64,000 nucleotides of DNA from Chitinophaga sp. CB10 (GTDB taxonomy: Bacteria; Bacteroidota; Bacteroidia; Chitinophagales; Chitinophagaceae). Every line of letters starts with the position of its first letter. Within the stretch, counting starts at the first letter, position 1. The position numbers were made by a program, and so were the translations under genes. The stretch lies in the NCBI GenBank assembly GCA_001870995.2, contig MLAV02000012.1, forward strand, positions 62,001 through 126,000, given 5' to 3'. This document shows, piece by piece, positions 9,846 through 19,121 of this stretch. The notes beneath the pieces are model-generated. The model made no database searches, had not been told where the DNA came from, and saw only the letters and a program-made list of their open reading frames with translations.

Positions 9846-12623
9846 TTAGCGTTCAAATAACCAATCCAAATTTTTTGACTTATCATCCCCGCTCAGCATA
9901 GCATCGTACACGGGTACCGGCTGTGCGCCATTGGCAAAGCCCAGCACCAGGCAGGCCCCTTTCGGCAGCCGGAGTGTATGCGTGCCCGTAGTAAACTGGT
10001 AGGTATGGACGTTCACCGGGGGCAGGTCACCGATGATCAGCCCATTGGAAATGCGGGCTTCTGCCTGCCCGTAATCATCCGCTGCGGCGTTGGTTTCCAG
10101 CTCCGGCGGCTTCGCAAAAACGGTATCCGTTACAAAGGCGCCGCGCTGCGTTTTGAAATAGCCTACCAGCACTTTCACCGGGGCTTTGGTGGTAAAAGTA
10201 ACCGTGGCCGGCGTTTGCTGCAACTGCCGGAAAGAGAGCTGCACGGCGCGCAGGCCGGAGAGCTCAGGGGCCAGGCTTTTCACGGTAAGGCTGGTATCAT
10301 TAAATAACTGCGCGCCTTCCCGCAGCGCCACCATAGGCGCGCTGGCCGCCACGGGCGCCTGCGCCAACGGCTGGCGTACTACGCTGCCGTTCGTACGCAT
10401 ATGCTTCAGCGAATCAATTTTGCCGGTGAACGTAGTCAGCTCCTGTTCGAATACCGGTACCATCTCCGTCCAGTGTTTATAAGTACCGTCCACCCCGCGC
10501 ATAGGAATTTTGCGTTGCGCCGTTTGCATACTGTTCGCATACAGGTAGGCGCCGGCCGTAAGGGCAGCCAGTTGCCTGTACCAGGTTACGCTCTGCTCCA
10601 GGTCCGGGATAGCGGCTTCCAGGTCCGCCACGTTGCCGGTATATTTATAGCGCAGCAACTGGATGGCTGCGCCTACTTTATGGCTAAAGTGATAAGCGAG
10701 CGCCCGGTAGCATTTCATATCATTGAGCAGGCGCTCAAACTCTTCCCTGTTACGGGTTACATGAGGCGCAACCTTTTCCAGCGCAGCCACGGCGGCATCG
10801 CCATGGGCCTTGACCGCCTGCATGACAGCCACCGGCGTTTCGCCGGTGTGCGGCTGGCCTTTTATTTCCTTGTCCACATAATCAATAATCATCTCCCCTT
10901 CCGGGCTTTCGCAGTCATACAACAGCGTAAACAGGCCATAGCGGAAAGGATTGATCAGCTGCGTCATGAGCATGCCCAGCGTCAGGGTTTGGCGGTTGCC
11001 ATCCGTGATGCCGAAGCGGCGCAGCAGTTTGGGCGCAATTTCGCCGGACTGGTCGTAGGCCGCTACTATGTTCGCCGCATCGGAGGCGCTGCAGCCGTAT
11101 TGGGCGGCCAGCTGTTGATTCCAGTATTGCGCTTCCTCCGCGGGCGGCCTGTCCGCATTCCAGGCATAGCGCGCCCAGGCCCGGTACCAGATCCAGTCCC
11201 GCTCAATCTGCAGGAGGCGATGGCCCTGCACGCTGTCCGCACTGTACGGCCAGTCCCAATAGGAGGCCTGCGGGTAGAGGTGCAACCCGTTACCTCCCAT
11301 GACCTCATGCATTCCTTTCACTGATGCTGCAATGAATGCCGGCGACCCATAGCGGAAAGGTTCCAGGTTGGCGAGGATATGCACGTTCTCCAGCTGCACA
11401 CTGCCCAGCTTACTGAGCGTTTGGTGCAGCTCCGCCCAGGAGCCGCGCGGGCGCGGCGTGGTGAGCGCCTCCCCGTTAAATTTAGCTTCCGTATAAAGAT
11501 TTTTGTACAACGGCAGGGCGGCCCGCATCACTTCCGGGGCATTGGTATCATGCGCCCGCAGCACGATGGGCGGCTCTGTGGTCTTGCCCAGCGCCGCCAG
11601 CCCGTCTTTCACGCCGGGGATAATCGTTTTGGTAAACCATTCGATATCATCGTTGCCCACGCCTTCCATGGCCTCCCCCAGGCAAACCATGAGGCCCACG
11701 TTAGGGTATTTTTCCACGAAGGCTGCGATGGACTTACGCGTGTAATCCGCTATGAGTGGGATAATGGGGCGTTCCCGCTCCTGCGTTTTAATATGGTGAT
11801 ACCCGGCAAAAGGTTTGGAAACAATAATGTTATAGAACATCTGGATTACCCAGATGCCCCGTTTATCCGCTTCCGTAGTGAGGAAGCTGTACAATTCCTC
11901 ATTCCTGCGGAAGGTGGCTTCATCCACTTCCACGGCATAGGGGTAGTCCTTCAGCTTCACCAGGGATGCGAAGGGGTGGCCGTTCCAGAGGAAGAGGGCG
12001 TTCATCCGGTTCGCCGCCAGGGAATCCAGGTATTGTATCCATAGTTGCTTGTCGTACAGCCAGGGAAAGGTTTCCGGCGTGTAAGGGTATTCATAGACGT
12101 TCCTGCCCGGGAGGTAATAGGGCTTCTGCACACCGATGCAGGCGCCACGCAGCACCATCTGCGGCTGGTCCGCCTGGTGGATGGACGCCGGCAGTTTGCC
12201 GGATTGCCTGATGCTATCCGCCAGCCCGAGGCAACCATAGAGGATGCCTGTATCATCATTGCCGGCGATCAGCAGCCCACCTTTTCCGCTTGTCAGGAGA
12301 AACCCCTCCTTTCCCGGCCTTGCTGCTTCGTGCGTAATGCCCTGCAACTCCTGTTGTACGGACGCGGCATCCCACCCCCCGATAACAATAGTTTTTCCCC
12401 CCACCCCTTTATTACCTGTAACCACCGCATAGCCGGCACTTTTCAGGGCAGCGGCCAGCTGCTCCATCCCCCATTTTACCCGGGGCGATGGTTGCCCGGA
12501 TACATAGCGGAGGCAAATGGCGTTCTCCGCATCCCGCTGCGGCATGGCGTGCAGGCCAGCGGTAAAAGTTGGCCACAGTAAAAAACTTAAAACGATACAA
12601 AATATTCTCACGATGCTACTCAT
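9846..12623 (-). CDS. Putative alpha-uronidase-like glycoside hydrolase (GH67/GH115/GH20-like N-domain)
   Basis: 925-residue secreted protein with a Sec signal (IVRIFCIVLSFLLWPTFTAG). Residues about 35-150 resemble the zincin-like N-terminal domain found in GH67, GH115 and GH20 enzymes (VKWGMEQLAAALKSAGY, TIVIGGWD, GLLIAGNDDTGILYGCLGLAD). A TIM-barrel-like core follows (NRMNALFLWNGHPF, YPNVGLMVCLGEAMEGVG, IVLRAHDTNAPE). Then comes an alpha-helical region, and a beta-rich C-terminus. Related Bacteroidota proteins are annotated as alpha-glucuronidase or alpha-galacturonidase; I cannot separate these from the sequence. Its start codon directly follows the dehydrogenase stop, so it is translationally linked to cytosolic sugar-oxidation genes. 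Confidence 0.6.
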   Translation of the reverse strand: MSSIVRIFCIVLSFLLWPTFTAGLHAMPQRDAENAICLRYVSGQPSPRVKWGMEQLAAALKSAGYAVVTGNKGVGGKTIVIGGWDAASVQQELQGITHEAARPGKEGFLLTSGKGGLLIAGNDDTGILYGCLGLADSIRQSGKLPASIHQADQPQMVLRGACIGVQKPYYLPGRNVYEYPYTPETFPWLYDKQLWIQYLDSLAANRMNALFLWNGHPFASLVKLKDYPYAVEVDEATFRRNEELYSFLTTEADKRGIWVIQMFYNIIVSKPFAGYHHIKTQERERPIIPLIADYTRKSIAAFVEKYPNVGLMVCLGEAMEGVGNDDIEWFTKTIIPGVKDGLAALGKTTEPPIVLRAHDTNAPEVMRAALPLYKNLYTEAKFNGEALTTPRPRGSWAELHQTLSKLGSVQLENVHILANLEPFRYGSPAFIAASVKGMHEVMGGNGLHLYPQASYWDWPYSADSVQGHRLLQIERDWIWYRAWARYAWNADRPPAEEAQYWNQQLAAQYGCSASDAANIVAAYDQSGEIAPKLLRRFGITDGNRQTLTLGMLMTQLINPFRYGLFTLLYDCESPEGEMIIDYVDKEIKGQPHTGETPVAVMQAVKAHGDAAVAALEKVAPHVTRNREEFERLLNDMKCYRALAYHFSHKVGAAIQLLRYKYTGNVADLEAAIPDLEQSVTWYRQLAALTAGAYLYANSMQTAQRKIPMRGVDGTYKHWTEMVPVFEQELTTFTGKIDSLKHMRTNGSVVRQPLAQAPVAASAPMVALREGAQLFNDTSLTVKSLAPELSGLRAVQLSFRQLQQTPATVTFTTKAPVKVLVGYFKTQRGAFVTDTVFAKPPELETNAAADDYGQAEARISNGLIIGDLPPVNVHTYQFTTGTHTLRLPKGACLVLGFANGAQPVPVYDAMLSGDDKSKNLDWLFER

Positions 12624-13688
12624 TCAAAAGTTCTGGAAATTGCGCAACGGCAGCCCGCCTTGCTGACTGGCCGCATAGGCCGCCTCTACGCAGGCCATGG
12701 TATCAATGCAGTCCTCCACGGAATTATCAGGCCGGGCGCCGGTTTCAGCCGCTACCATCAACTGCGCCATACTGCCTGTAAAAGCATGCGGAAACCAGGT
12801 GCCCTCTACCGGCAACTCCTTCCACTCCGTGTAACCATTACCGTTAGCCACGGTGTAATAAAAGCGATCGCCCACTCCGTGCGGGTAGTTGATCAACGCG
12901 CCAAAATCGATTTTGATCGCGCCTTTATCGCCTTCGAGTTTAATGTAGGCATGCTGCTGTTCATTGCCGAAGTGGTGGCAATGATTGGTGAGGATGTTGG
13001 CCCGCACCAGGTCCCCGTAATCCATGATGATGTTACTGCGCACAGAAGCCAGTTGCGCCATGGCCGGGTGCTTCACCGTCTTCGCAAAGACGGACACCGG
13101 GTTGCCCAGGAGGTTGCGGACGAGGTCTATATAATGAATACTATGGTAAAGGATTTCCACCCGTTCGGCCGTGTACAGGAAATCCCACAGGCGCCACGGC
13201 GTATATACGTTCACGTTAATCTCTACATCATTCAGCGCCCCTATCTCCCCTCGTTGCATCATGTCCTTGGCAGCCAGGATGTAGGGCGCATAACGGAGCT
13301 GGAAGTTCACTGCGGCAAGCATTTGCTTTGCGCGGGTGAGCGCAAGTATTTGCTGCGCCTGCTGCAAGTTTTCGCCCATCGGCTTTTGCAGCAGCGCCCG
13401 CGCGCCGGCAGGCAATTGCTCCAGCACGGATAACATGGCCGATCCCGGTACGGCCACGTCGTAGATCACCCCCTCGGGAGCGGCTGCCAGCATGGCTTCC
13501 AGGGAATGAAATACCTGCGGAATATTAAAGCTGGCAGCAGTAGCCGCCGCTTTTTCATAGGATAGATCGTAGATGCCCTGCACGGAAAAGCCCGCCAGTT
13601 GATAGGCAGGCAGGTGCGCGGCGTTCACAATGCCGCCTGCGCCGATGATAAAAACGGGATGCGTATGTAAAGGTAAAGCCGGTTTCAT
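12624..13688 (-). CDS. Gfo/Idh/MocA-family oxidoreductase
   Basis: 354-residue cytosolic NAD(P)-dependent sugar dehydrogenase-like protein. Start ATG at 13688 gives MKPALPLHTH immediately before the nucleotide-binding beta-strand VFIIGAGGIVNAAHLPAY; a longer in-frame start at 13823 would lie inside the RhaT-like gene. The family's conserved EKP is QKP here (LLQKPMGEN). The C-terminal substrate domain has VEILYHSIHYIDLVRNLLG, with the HxxHxxD-like catalytic cluster. With the lactonase-like amidohydrolase and RhaT-like symporter it could oxidise a free deoxysugar or uronic acid, but substrate is inference. Confidence 0.85.
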   Translation of the reverse strand: MKPALPLHTHPVFIIGAGGIVNAAHLPAYQLAGFSVQGIYDLSYEKAAATAASFNIPQVFHSLEAMLAAAPEGVIYDVAVPGSAMLSVLEQLPAGARALLQKPMGENLQQAQQILALTRAKQMLAAVNFQLRYAPYILAAKDMMQRGEIGALNDVEINVNVYTPWRLWDFLYTAERVEILYHSIHYIDLVRNLLGNPVSVFAKTVKHPAMAQLASVRSNIIMDYGDLVRANILTNHCHHFGNEQQHAYIKLEGDKGAIKIDFGALINYPHGVGDRFYYTVANGNGYTEWKELPVEGTWFPHAFTGSMAQLMVAAETGARPDNSVEDCIDTMACVEAAYAASQQGGLPLRNFQNF

Positions 13689-13717
13689 AACGTGAATAAG
13701 TTGGGCAACAGGGCGGA

Positions 13718-14746
13718 CTAAGCGTCCACATAGTTGCCGTAAGTTAACAATAGGATGGCCGCCACCAGTACGCCCAGCGCCAGCCGCAGGATGCGCAGCG
13801 TGCCGGGGGAACAGTGCTTCCACTCTTTCAGCACCAAACCCAGGATAGCGCTCAGCAATACCAGCATGATCATGTGAATGGCCCAGCTGGAGAATTTAAA
13901 TTGCCCCATGCGCACGTGTCCCAGTCCGTAAAAGAAAAACTGTCCGTACCAGAGTAAGCCCGTCAGCGCGGCCATGGCGTAATTCAGCGGTAGTTTATTG
14001 TCGCCCGCCACTGCATACTCCCCAAACGTTTTTTCCTTCGCATGCAGGTATAAACAATACAACAGCGTTGTAACAAAAGCGCCGGTATTGGAAAAAAGGT
14101 AAATCACATTGCCCTGGAAATGCCCGGCGCCATAGCGCGCCGCCACATCGGCCACGGGCTGGCCCTGGTCCAGCGAAAAGCCGTACAGGGCGGAAAGTAC
14201 GCCAGACAGCAGGCATAAAGGCAACCCTTTCGCAAGCGAAAAGGCAGCAGCCTTGTTCCCCGCGGTGATGTCCTTCTCCTTTTTACGGCCGGCAAGGCCG
14301 CACAGGGCAATGCCCACCGCGCCCATGGTTACGCCGCCCGCCAGGTAAGGCGCGCCGCTGGCGGCAAATATCATTGGCAGCGTACCGTGCACCAATGGCG
14401 GCAGCAAGGTACCCAGCACGCAGGAGATGCCCACAGAGATAGCGTAGGTCAGCGAAAAGCCCACGTAGCGGATGGCAATGCCAAACGCCGTACCGCCCAC
14501 GCCGTAAGCCATGCCCAGCAGGAAGGAGCGCTGCATGGCGTATCCCGGGGCTTCCCGCAGTACGGCCGTCAGCTGAGGAATGGTGATCCACGCCACCAGC
14601 ACCGGCAGCAACAGCCAGCAAACCGCCGCCTGCAATAGCCAGTAGGTATGCCAGGACCAGCCGCTGACCTTCTTTTGCGGCGTATAGCACAATGCCGCGC
14701 CGGAAGCGCCCATTGCATGAAAGAATATACCATTGATCACTTCCAT
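13718..14746 (-). CDS. rhaT: RhaT-type L-rhamnose/H+ symporter family
   Basis: 342 residues, about ten hydrophobic segments. This is almost the length of E. coli RhaT (344), and the N-terminus follows the same pattern (NGIFFHAMGASGAALCYTPQKKVSGWSW). Conserved pieces include GMAYGVGGTAFGIAIRYVG and GQFFFYGLGHVRMGQFKFSSW. It is an inner-membrane proton symporter expected to import L-rhamnose or a related 6-deoxysugar. It lies 9 bp after the amidohydrolase stop and upstream of the dehydrogenase and glycosidase genes, consistent with uptake of the monosaccharides they release. Exact sugar is not proven. Confidence 0.85.
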   Translation of the reverse strand: MEVINGIFFHAMGASGAALCYTPQKKVSGWSWHTYWLLQAAVCWLLLPVLVAWITIPQLTAVLREAPGYAMQRSFLLGMAYGVGGTAFGIAIRYVGFSLTYAISVGISCVLGTLLPPLVHGTLPMIFAASGAPYLAGGVTMGAVGIALCGLAGRKKEKDITAGNKAAAFSLAKGLPLCLLSGVLSALYGFSLDQGQPVADVAARYGAGHFQGNVIYLFSNTGAFVTTLLYCLYLHAKEKTFGEYAVAGDNKLPLNYAMAALTGLLWYGQFFFYGLGHVRMGQFKFSSWAIHMIMLVLLSAILGLVLKEWKHCSPGTLRILRLALGVLVAAILLLTYGNYVDA

Positions 14747-14755
14747 GGTAATATT

Positions 14756-15613
14756 TTAAATGGTGGTTAATCGGTAAAAACGCGCTGCGTTTTCGTGAAA
14801 TATTTTCTCCTGGTCCTCCCTGCCGCAAAGCCGGGAGATGATGCTGCGGGTGGTTTGCCAGGTGCCGGCATAATCGTCCGCCAGCATAGACACCGGCCAG
14901 TCGCCCCCGCAAAAGCAGCGCTCCGCGCCGAAATGCTCCAATACATAGGCCACGTACGGCAGTATATCCTCCGCGGTGCGCCCTGCAAAATTCCCGGAAG
15001 CCGTGCCCAGCCCGGATATTTTAGCATAAAATCCGGGATGCCCGGCCGCCTCGCGCATCAGCTCATGCCAGCGGCCGGACAGCCGCTTTTCGCTGATCGG
15101 CGGCTGATTCAGGTGGTCGAACACCATTCTTAAACCGGGTACTTTTTCCGCTACGGCCAGCGCTGTTTCCAGGTGTTCCGGCAGGATGCCCACCAGGTCG
15201 TAAGGAATATCATAACGGGCCAGCAGCCGCAAGCTCTCTATCACGGCGGGCTGCAGCAGCCACCTGGGATCGCGCTCATCATGGATCTGGTGGCGGATGC
15301 CTTTGAAATATGGTTCGTGGAGGAATTGCTCCTCCAACAAAACAGTCGTACTTCGTATATCCGTTAGCGGTAGCCATGCCACTACGCCATGCACCCATGG
15401 CGTTTCGCGGGCGGTTTCCAGCATCAGCTCCGTATCTTCCAGGCAGCCGCTGGCCTGTACCAGCACGCCATGCGTTACGCCGGCGGCTTCCCGCACGGGC
15501 GCAAGTTCATCAATGGTCCAGGTACGATTCAGGATAGAGGTATCCCCTTCCAGCCAGGGGTAAGGCGCCCGGCTGAGGTTCCATACGTGTACGTGTGTAT
15601 CGACTATTTTCAT
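14756..15613 (-). CDS. Amidohydrolase 2 / COG3618 lactonase-like protein
   Basis: 285-residue TIM-barrel metal-dependent hydrolase. It starts MKIVDTHVHVWN with the HxH metal motif, has FKGIRHQIHDE and MVFDHLNQPPI in the barrel, and FCGGDWPVS containing the last metal-binding aspartate. COG3618 contains L-fucono- and L-rhamnono-lactonases. With a Gfo/Idh dehydrogenase and a RhaT-like symporter in the same operon, hydrolysis of a sugar lactone is the most reasonable role (inference). An alternative start at 15640 adds nine residues (MEANRKPAS) and leaves only 11 bp to the previous stop; I chose the internal ATG because family members begin there. Confidence 0.82.
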   Translation of the reverse strand: MKIVDTHVHVWNLSRAPYPWLEGDTSILNRTWTIDELAPVREAAGVTHGVLVQASGCLEDTELMLETARETPWVHGVVAWLPLTDIRSTTVLLEEQFLHEPYFKGIRHQIHDERDPRWLLQPAVIESLRLLARYDIPYDLVGILPEHLETALAVAEKVPGLRMVFDHLNQPPISEKRLSGRWHELMREAAGHPGFYAKISGLGTASGNFAGRTAEDILPYVAYVLEHFGAERCFCGGDWPVSMLADDYAGTWQTTRSIISRLCGREDQEKIFHENAARFYRLTTI

Positions 15614-15651
15614 CGATGCTGGTTTTCTATTGGCTTCCATACAAGACGTGG

Positions 15652-16797
15652 TTAATCCCTGAGCCCAAACAACCTGTCTATTGCTTCATTGTCTTCTCCC
15701 AGCAGCGGGGCTCCTTTGGCGGAAGATAATAATTTCCCGTCTACTCTAATAGGGCAGCGCGTAGTTTTTACGGATAAGCCGTTGCTGGTTTTCACCGTAA
15801 TTTCCATTTGCAGCAGGCGGTAGGCCTCTTCCTTCACCAGCTGGTCATAATCCATTACAGGCGCGCACCAGATGTCCGCCTGCTCCAGAATACCCAGCCA
15901 GTGCGCCGCCGTGTTACCCGCCAGGTGACCGGCCAGGATTTGTTTGATCTCATCCCGTTTGTTAAACCAGCTCGCCGGCTCGGTGAACTGCTTCAGTGGC
16001 GCGCAGCCCAGCAGTTCCGCCAGCACAAGGATGTTGCCCATGGCCAGCGCCATATAGCCGCTGCTCGTTTTATAAATACCATAGGGCGCCGAAATATAGG
16101 CGTGCCCGTTATTCACTGCGCTGCGCACCGGGAGCTGACGCCCGTCGTTATAATAACAGGTGAGTACTTCAAACTGGAAGTCCAGTATGCTTTCGAACAT
16201 GCTCACCTGTACCAGCGCGCCTTTGCCGCTCACGCTCTTCTTCAGCAGCGCTGCCAGCACGCCCTGCGCCAGGTGGGTACCGGCCATAATATCTACCACG
16301 GCCACGCCCATGGGCGTAGGATTTTCCTGCTGGTTATTACTCAGCCAGGTCAGCCCGGAGGCGGCCTGCAACAGCAAATCCTGCCCGGGCAAGTGTTTCC
16401 AGGGGCCTTCGTGTCCAAAGCCGTTCAGCTCCGCATATACGATGCCGGGGTTGATCTCCTTCACGGATGCGTAATCCAGCCCGATGCGCTCCATGACGCC
16501 GGGTCTGAAGTTGTGCATCATCACGTCCGCTCCGGACAGTAGTTGCTTTATTTTTTCGAGGTCGGCCGGCTGTTTGAGATCCGCCACATAGCTTTGTTTA
16601 TTGCGGTTGATGGCGTGGAAGATGGTGGACTCCCCTTCTATCCGTACGTCGGATACATAGAGCTGCCGGCAGATGTCGCCCGTGCCGGGCTTTTCAATTT
16701 TGATCACCTGCGCGCCCATGTCCGCCAGCCGCAATGCGGCGGAAGGTCCGGATAAAAATTGGCTAAAATCTATTACCAGTATATCGTCTAACAACAT
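15652..16797 (-). CDS. Class III (CaiB/BaiF) CoA-transferase, copy 2
   Basis: 381-residue cytosolic class III CoA-transferase, which moves CoA between carboxylic acids through an aspartyl-CoA intermediate. Characteristic elements: VIDFSQFLSGPSAALRLADMGAQVIKIEKP, HNFRPGVMERIGLDY, and GHEGPWKHLPGQDLLLQ with the presumed catalytic aspartate in GQD. It is a clear tandem paralogue of the next gene upstream, with conserved motifs in register over the full length. The stop-to-start distance between them is 10 bp. Tandem class III genes can form heteromers or act on successive acids. No acyl-CoA ligase or dehydrogenase is nearby, so the CoA donor and acid are unknown. Confidence 0.9.
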   Translation of the reverse strand: MLLDDILVIDFSQFLSGPSAALRLADMGAQVIKIEKPGTGDICRQLYVSDVRIEGESTIFHAINRNKQSYVADLKQPADLEKIKQLLSGADVMMHNFRPGVMERIGLDYASVKEINPGIVYAELNGFGHEGPWKHLPGQDLLLQAASGLTWLSNNQQENPTPMGVAVVDIMAGTHLAQGVLAALLKKSVSGKGALVQVSMFESILDFQFEVLTCYYNDGRQLPVRSAVNNGHAYISAPYGIYKTSSGYMALAMGNILVLAELLGCAPLKQFTEPASWFNKRDEIKQILAGHLAGNTAAHWLGILEQADIWCAPVMDYDQLVKEEAYRLLQMEITVKTSNGLSVKTTRCPIRVDGKLLSSAKGAPLLGEDNEAIDRLFGLRD

Positions 16798-16807
16798 TCG
16801 TTCTTGT

Positions 16808-17956
16808 TTACTTCAACACTTCATTCATTTCCCGGATCAGCTTTTCCGTATGCTCTCCCACTTTCGGGGCAGGCCGGTTGGATAACAGGCGGCGGCCGTT
16901 GATGCGGATCGGGCAGCGGGTGGTAATGATCTCCTTGCCTTCCGCGTGCAGCGGCTGTTCCATTTGCAGCGCGCGATAGGCGTCATGGGCCGTCATTTTT
17001 TCCCAGTCAAATACTTCCATCGCCCAGAGGCCGCGCTGCTGCAGCTTTTCCAGCCAGTGCGCGGTAGGTTGCGCCGGCAGGTGCGCGGCGAGGAGGGCTT
17101 TGATACGGTCCCTTTCGGCAAAGGCCTGGTCGTTCGTAAAGCCCTGCAAACCGCTGCAGTCAATCGTTTCCGCCAGCGCGCCAATATCCATCATCGCCAG
17201 GGCAATGAAACCATCGGCGGTTTTATACACGCCGTAAGGCGCGCCCAGCAAGGTATGCCCGCTGTTGGACTCGCTCCGCTGCGGCTGTTGCCGGCTATTG
17301 TAATAAGTCGTGAGCAGCTCAAACTGGAAGTCCAGCAAGGATTCCATCAGGCTGATTTCCACCAGCGCGCCTACGCCTTTTTTGTTGCGGCGTATCAGCG
17401 CCGCGATGATACCCTGCACCAGTTGCGACCCGCAGAGGATATCGGCAATGGCTACACCGAATGGCACGGGGCCGTTGCTCCGGTTGCCGGTGGTGAATGC
17501 CAGGCCGGTGATGGATTGCAGCAGGAGGTCCTGCCCGGGCTTTTCCTTCCAGGGGCCGTCTTTGCCGTAGCCGGTGATCTCCGCGTAAATGAGGCGGGGA
17601 TTGATTTCCGCGGCTGCGGCGTAGTCCAGCCCTATCTTTTGCATCACGCCCGGGCGGAAGTTATGAATGAGCACATCCGCCTTTGCGATGAGCTGTTGCA
17701 CGAGGGCGATGTCGTCCGGGTTTTTGAGGTCCGCCGCAAAGCTTTCCTTATTGCGGTTGATCGTATGAAAGAGCAGGGAGCTATCGTCTACCCACAGGTT
17801 TTTGATCGACAATTTCCTTCCGGCTTCCCCGTGTACGGGCCGTTCAATTTTGATCACCCTTGCGCCGAGGTCCGCCAGGCGCAGGCCTGCGGAGGGGCCG
17901 GAGAGGTACTGGCTAAATTCCAGCACGGTAATTCCTTCTAATGGCAGGTCCATCAT
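16808..17956 (-). CDS. Class III (CaiB/BaiF) CoA-transferase, copy 1
   Basis: 382 residues, the same fold as its downstream paralogue: VLEFSQYLSGPSAGLRLADLGARVIKIERP, HNFRPGVMQKIGLDY, GKDGPWKEKPGQDLLLQ (catalytic aspartate in GQD), and DFQFELLTTYYN shared with the other copy. Its ATG overlaps the stop of the solute-binding-protein homologue by 4 bp (ATGA arrangement), indicating translational coupling. The conserved coupling of MaoC, binding protein and two CoA-transferases argues for one metabolic module. Confidence 0.9.
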   Translation of the reverse strand: MMDLPLEGITVLEFSQYLSGPSAGLRLADLGARVIKIERPVHGEAGRKLSIKNLWVDDSSLLFHTINRNKESFAADLKNPDDIALVQQLIAKADVLIHNFRPGVMQKIGLDYAAAAEINPRLIYAEITGYGKDGPWKEKPGQDLLLQSITGLAFTTGNRSNGPVPFGVAIADILCGSQLVQGIIAALIRRNKKGVGALVEISLMESLLDFQFELLTTYYNSRQQPQRSESNSGHTLLGAPYGVYKTADGFIALAMMDIGALAETIDCSGLQGFTNDQAFAERDRIKALLAAHLPAQPTAHWLEKLQQRGLWAMEVFDWEKMTAHDAYRALQMEQPLHAEGKEIITTRCPIRINGRRLLSNRPAPKVGEHTEKLIREMNEVLK

Positions 17957-19119
17957 ACAGTAGCATGCGTTTTGTGAGTGACGAGGCTGTCGCGGTAAAT
18001 ACGGTTCATTTCATCCAGGGTGGCCACCGGGTTTTTATTGTCCAGCAGGCAGGCATGCAGCGGCAGGCCTGCATGGTCCTGGAAGTGCAGGTAGCCGTTA
18101 TAACGCGGACGGATATACCCGTTATCCATCACGGGCAATATTTGTTGGAAGAAGTTATTGGTCAGCTGATTGGCCAGCGGGTCCGTCCACGCGGCGCGGT
18201 GGCCCGGCTGCCCGCCGTTTTGCACGTACAGCGTGCGCTGGATGCGCTCTGCGCATATCCATGCGGCGAAGTCCACCGCTGCCTCCCGGTGTTTGGAATA
18301 AGCGGAAACAGCGATGCCGGTACCGCCCACGGTTGTACGAAAAGGCCTGGCATTGAAAGTGACCACCGGCGCGTAATGCAGGAGGTTGTCCGCATAGCCG
18401 TAACGGGCATAGTTGGAATAACCGTAGGCAAAGGGGCAGTACCAAAAATCATCCGTACGGCTCATGAGTTCCGCTACGGCAATGGGATTGCACTGGAACA
18501 TCCTTTTATCTAGGAGGCTATACAGCTGTTTCATACTTTCGATAGCCCGCAGCCCGGTTTCCCGGTCGATTACCTCTTCCCGGTTTGCAAACGGCGCAGC
18601 GCCGTTGGCGATGCAGAAGGTATAGAAGTTCATCAGCAGGTCAATCGGAATAGCCGGCACAGCTACTTTTCCTTTCACGGCGAGCAGCAGCAAGTCGTTC
18701 CAGGTGGCGGGCAGCTGCTGGTGGTGTTTTTCCAGGAGGTCCTTCCGGTAGCTGGCGGCCGGCGTGGCGGCGTCGATGGCCAGCGCCCACTGCTGCTTGT
18801 CGTATTCATAACTGGCATGCGAGGCGCCGACGGAATTGGCGGCCTGGTTGGCCAGGTACTCCGCGGGCAGGTATTCGTTCAGCGGCAGCACGCAGCGGGT
18901 GGCGGCGGCACAGCCTACCCACGGATGGTCAATAATCAGGAGATCATAGTGGTGTGTCAGTTTTTCAATCGGGGCATCGGCAAATTCCTGCAGCGTTCTT
19001 TTTTTCCAGTGAATATCCACGTTGGGATGGAGTTCCTGGTAACGCTGCGCGGCTGCCAGCAATGGAGTCAGGCCGCGGCTATGATCCCATGTGATTCCCT
19101 GCAATACGATTCGGGCCAT
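17953..19119 (-). CDS. Extracellular-solute-binding-protein homologue lacking a signal peptide
   Basis: 388 residues with the type II periplasmic-binding-protein fold of ABC sugar-binding proteins: QRYQELHPNVDIHWKKR, LLIIDHPWVG, YRKDLLEKHHQQLPATWNDLL, TVGGTGIAVSAYSKHREAAVDFAAWI. It begins directly with MARIVLQGITWDHSRG and has no Sec or lipoprotein signal. The start codon is only 2 bp after the MaoC stop, so an upstream leader is unlikely. No ABC permease or ATPase is present in the window. It is therefore probably cytosolic, a binding or sensing protein or an enzyme accessory for the CoA-transferases (inference). Confidence 0.82.
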   Translation of the reverse strand: MARIVLQGITWDHSRGLTPLLAAAQRYQELHPNVDIHWKKRTLQEFADAPIEKLTHHYDLLIIDHPWVGCAAATRCVLPLNEYLPAEYLANQAANSVGASHASYEYDKQQWALAIDAATPAASYRKDLLEKHHQQLPATWNDLLLLAVKGKVAVPAIPIDLLMNFYTFCIANGAAPFANREEVIDRETGLRAIESMKQLYSLLDKRMFQCNPIAVAELMSRTDDFWYCPFAYGYSNYARYGYADNLLHYAPVVTFNARPFRTTVGGTGIAVSAYSKHREAAVDFAAWICAERIQRTLYVQNGGQPGHRAAWTDPLANQLTNNFFQQILPVMDNGYIRPRYNGYLHFQDHAGLPLHACLLDNKNPVATLDEMNRIYRDSLVTHKTHATV

Positions 19120-19121
19120 AA

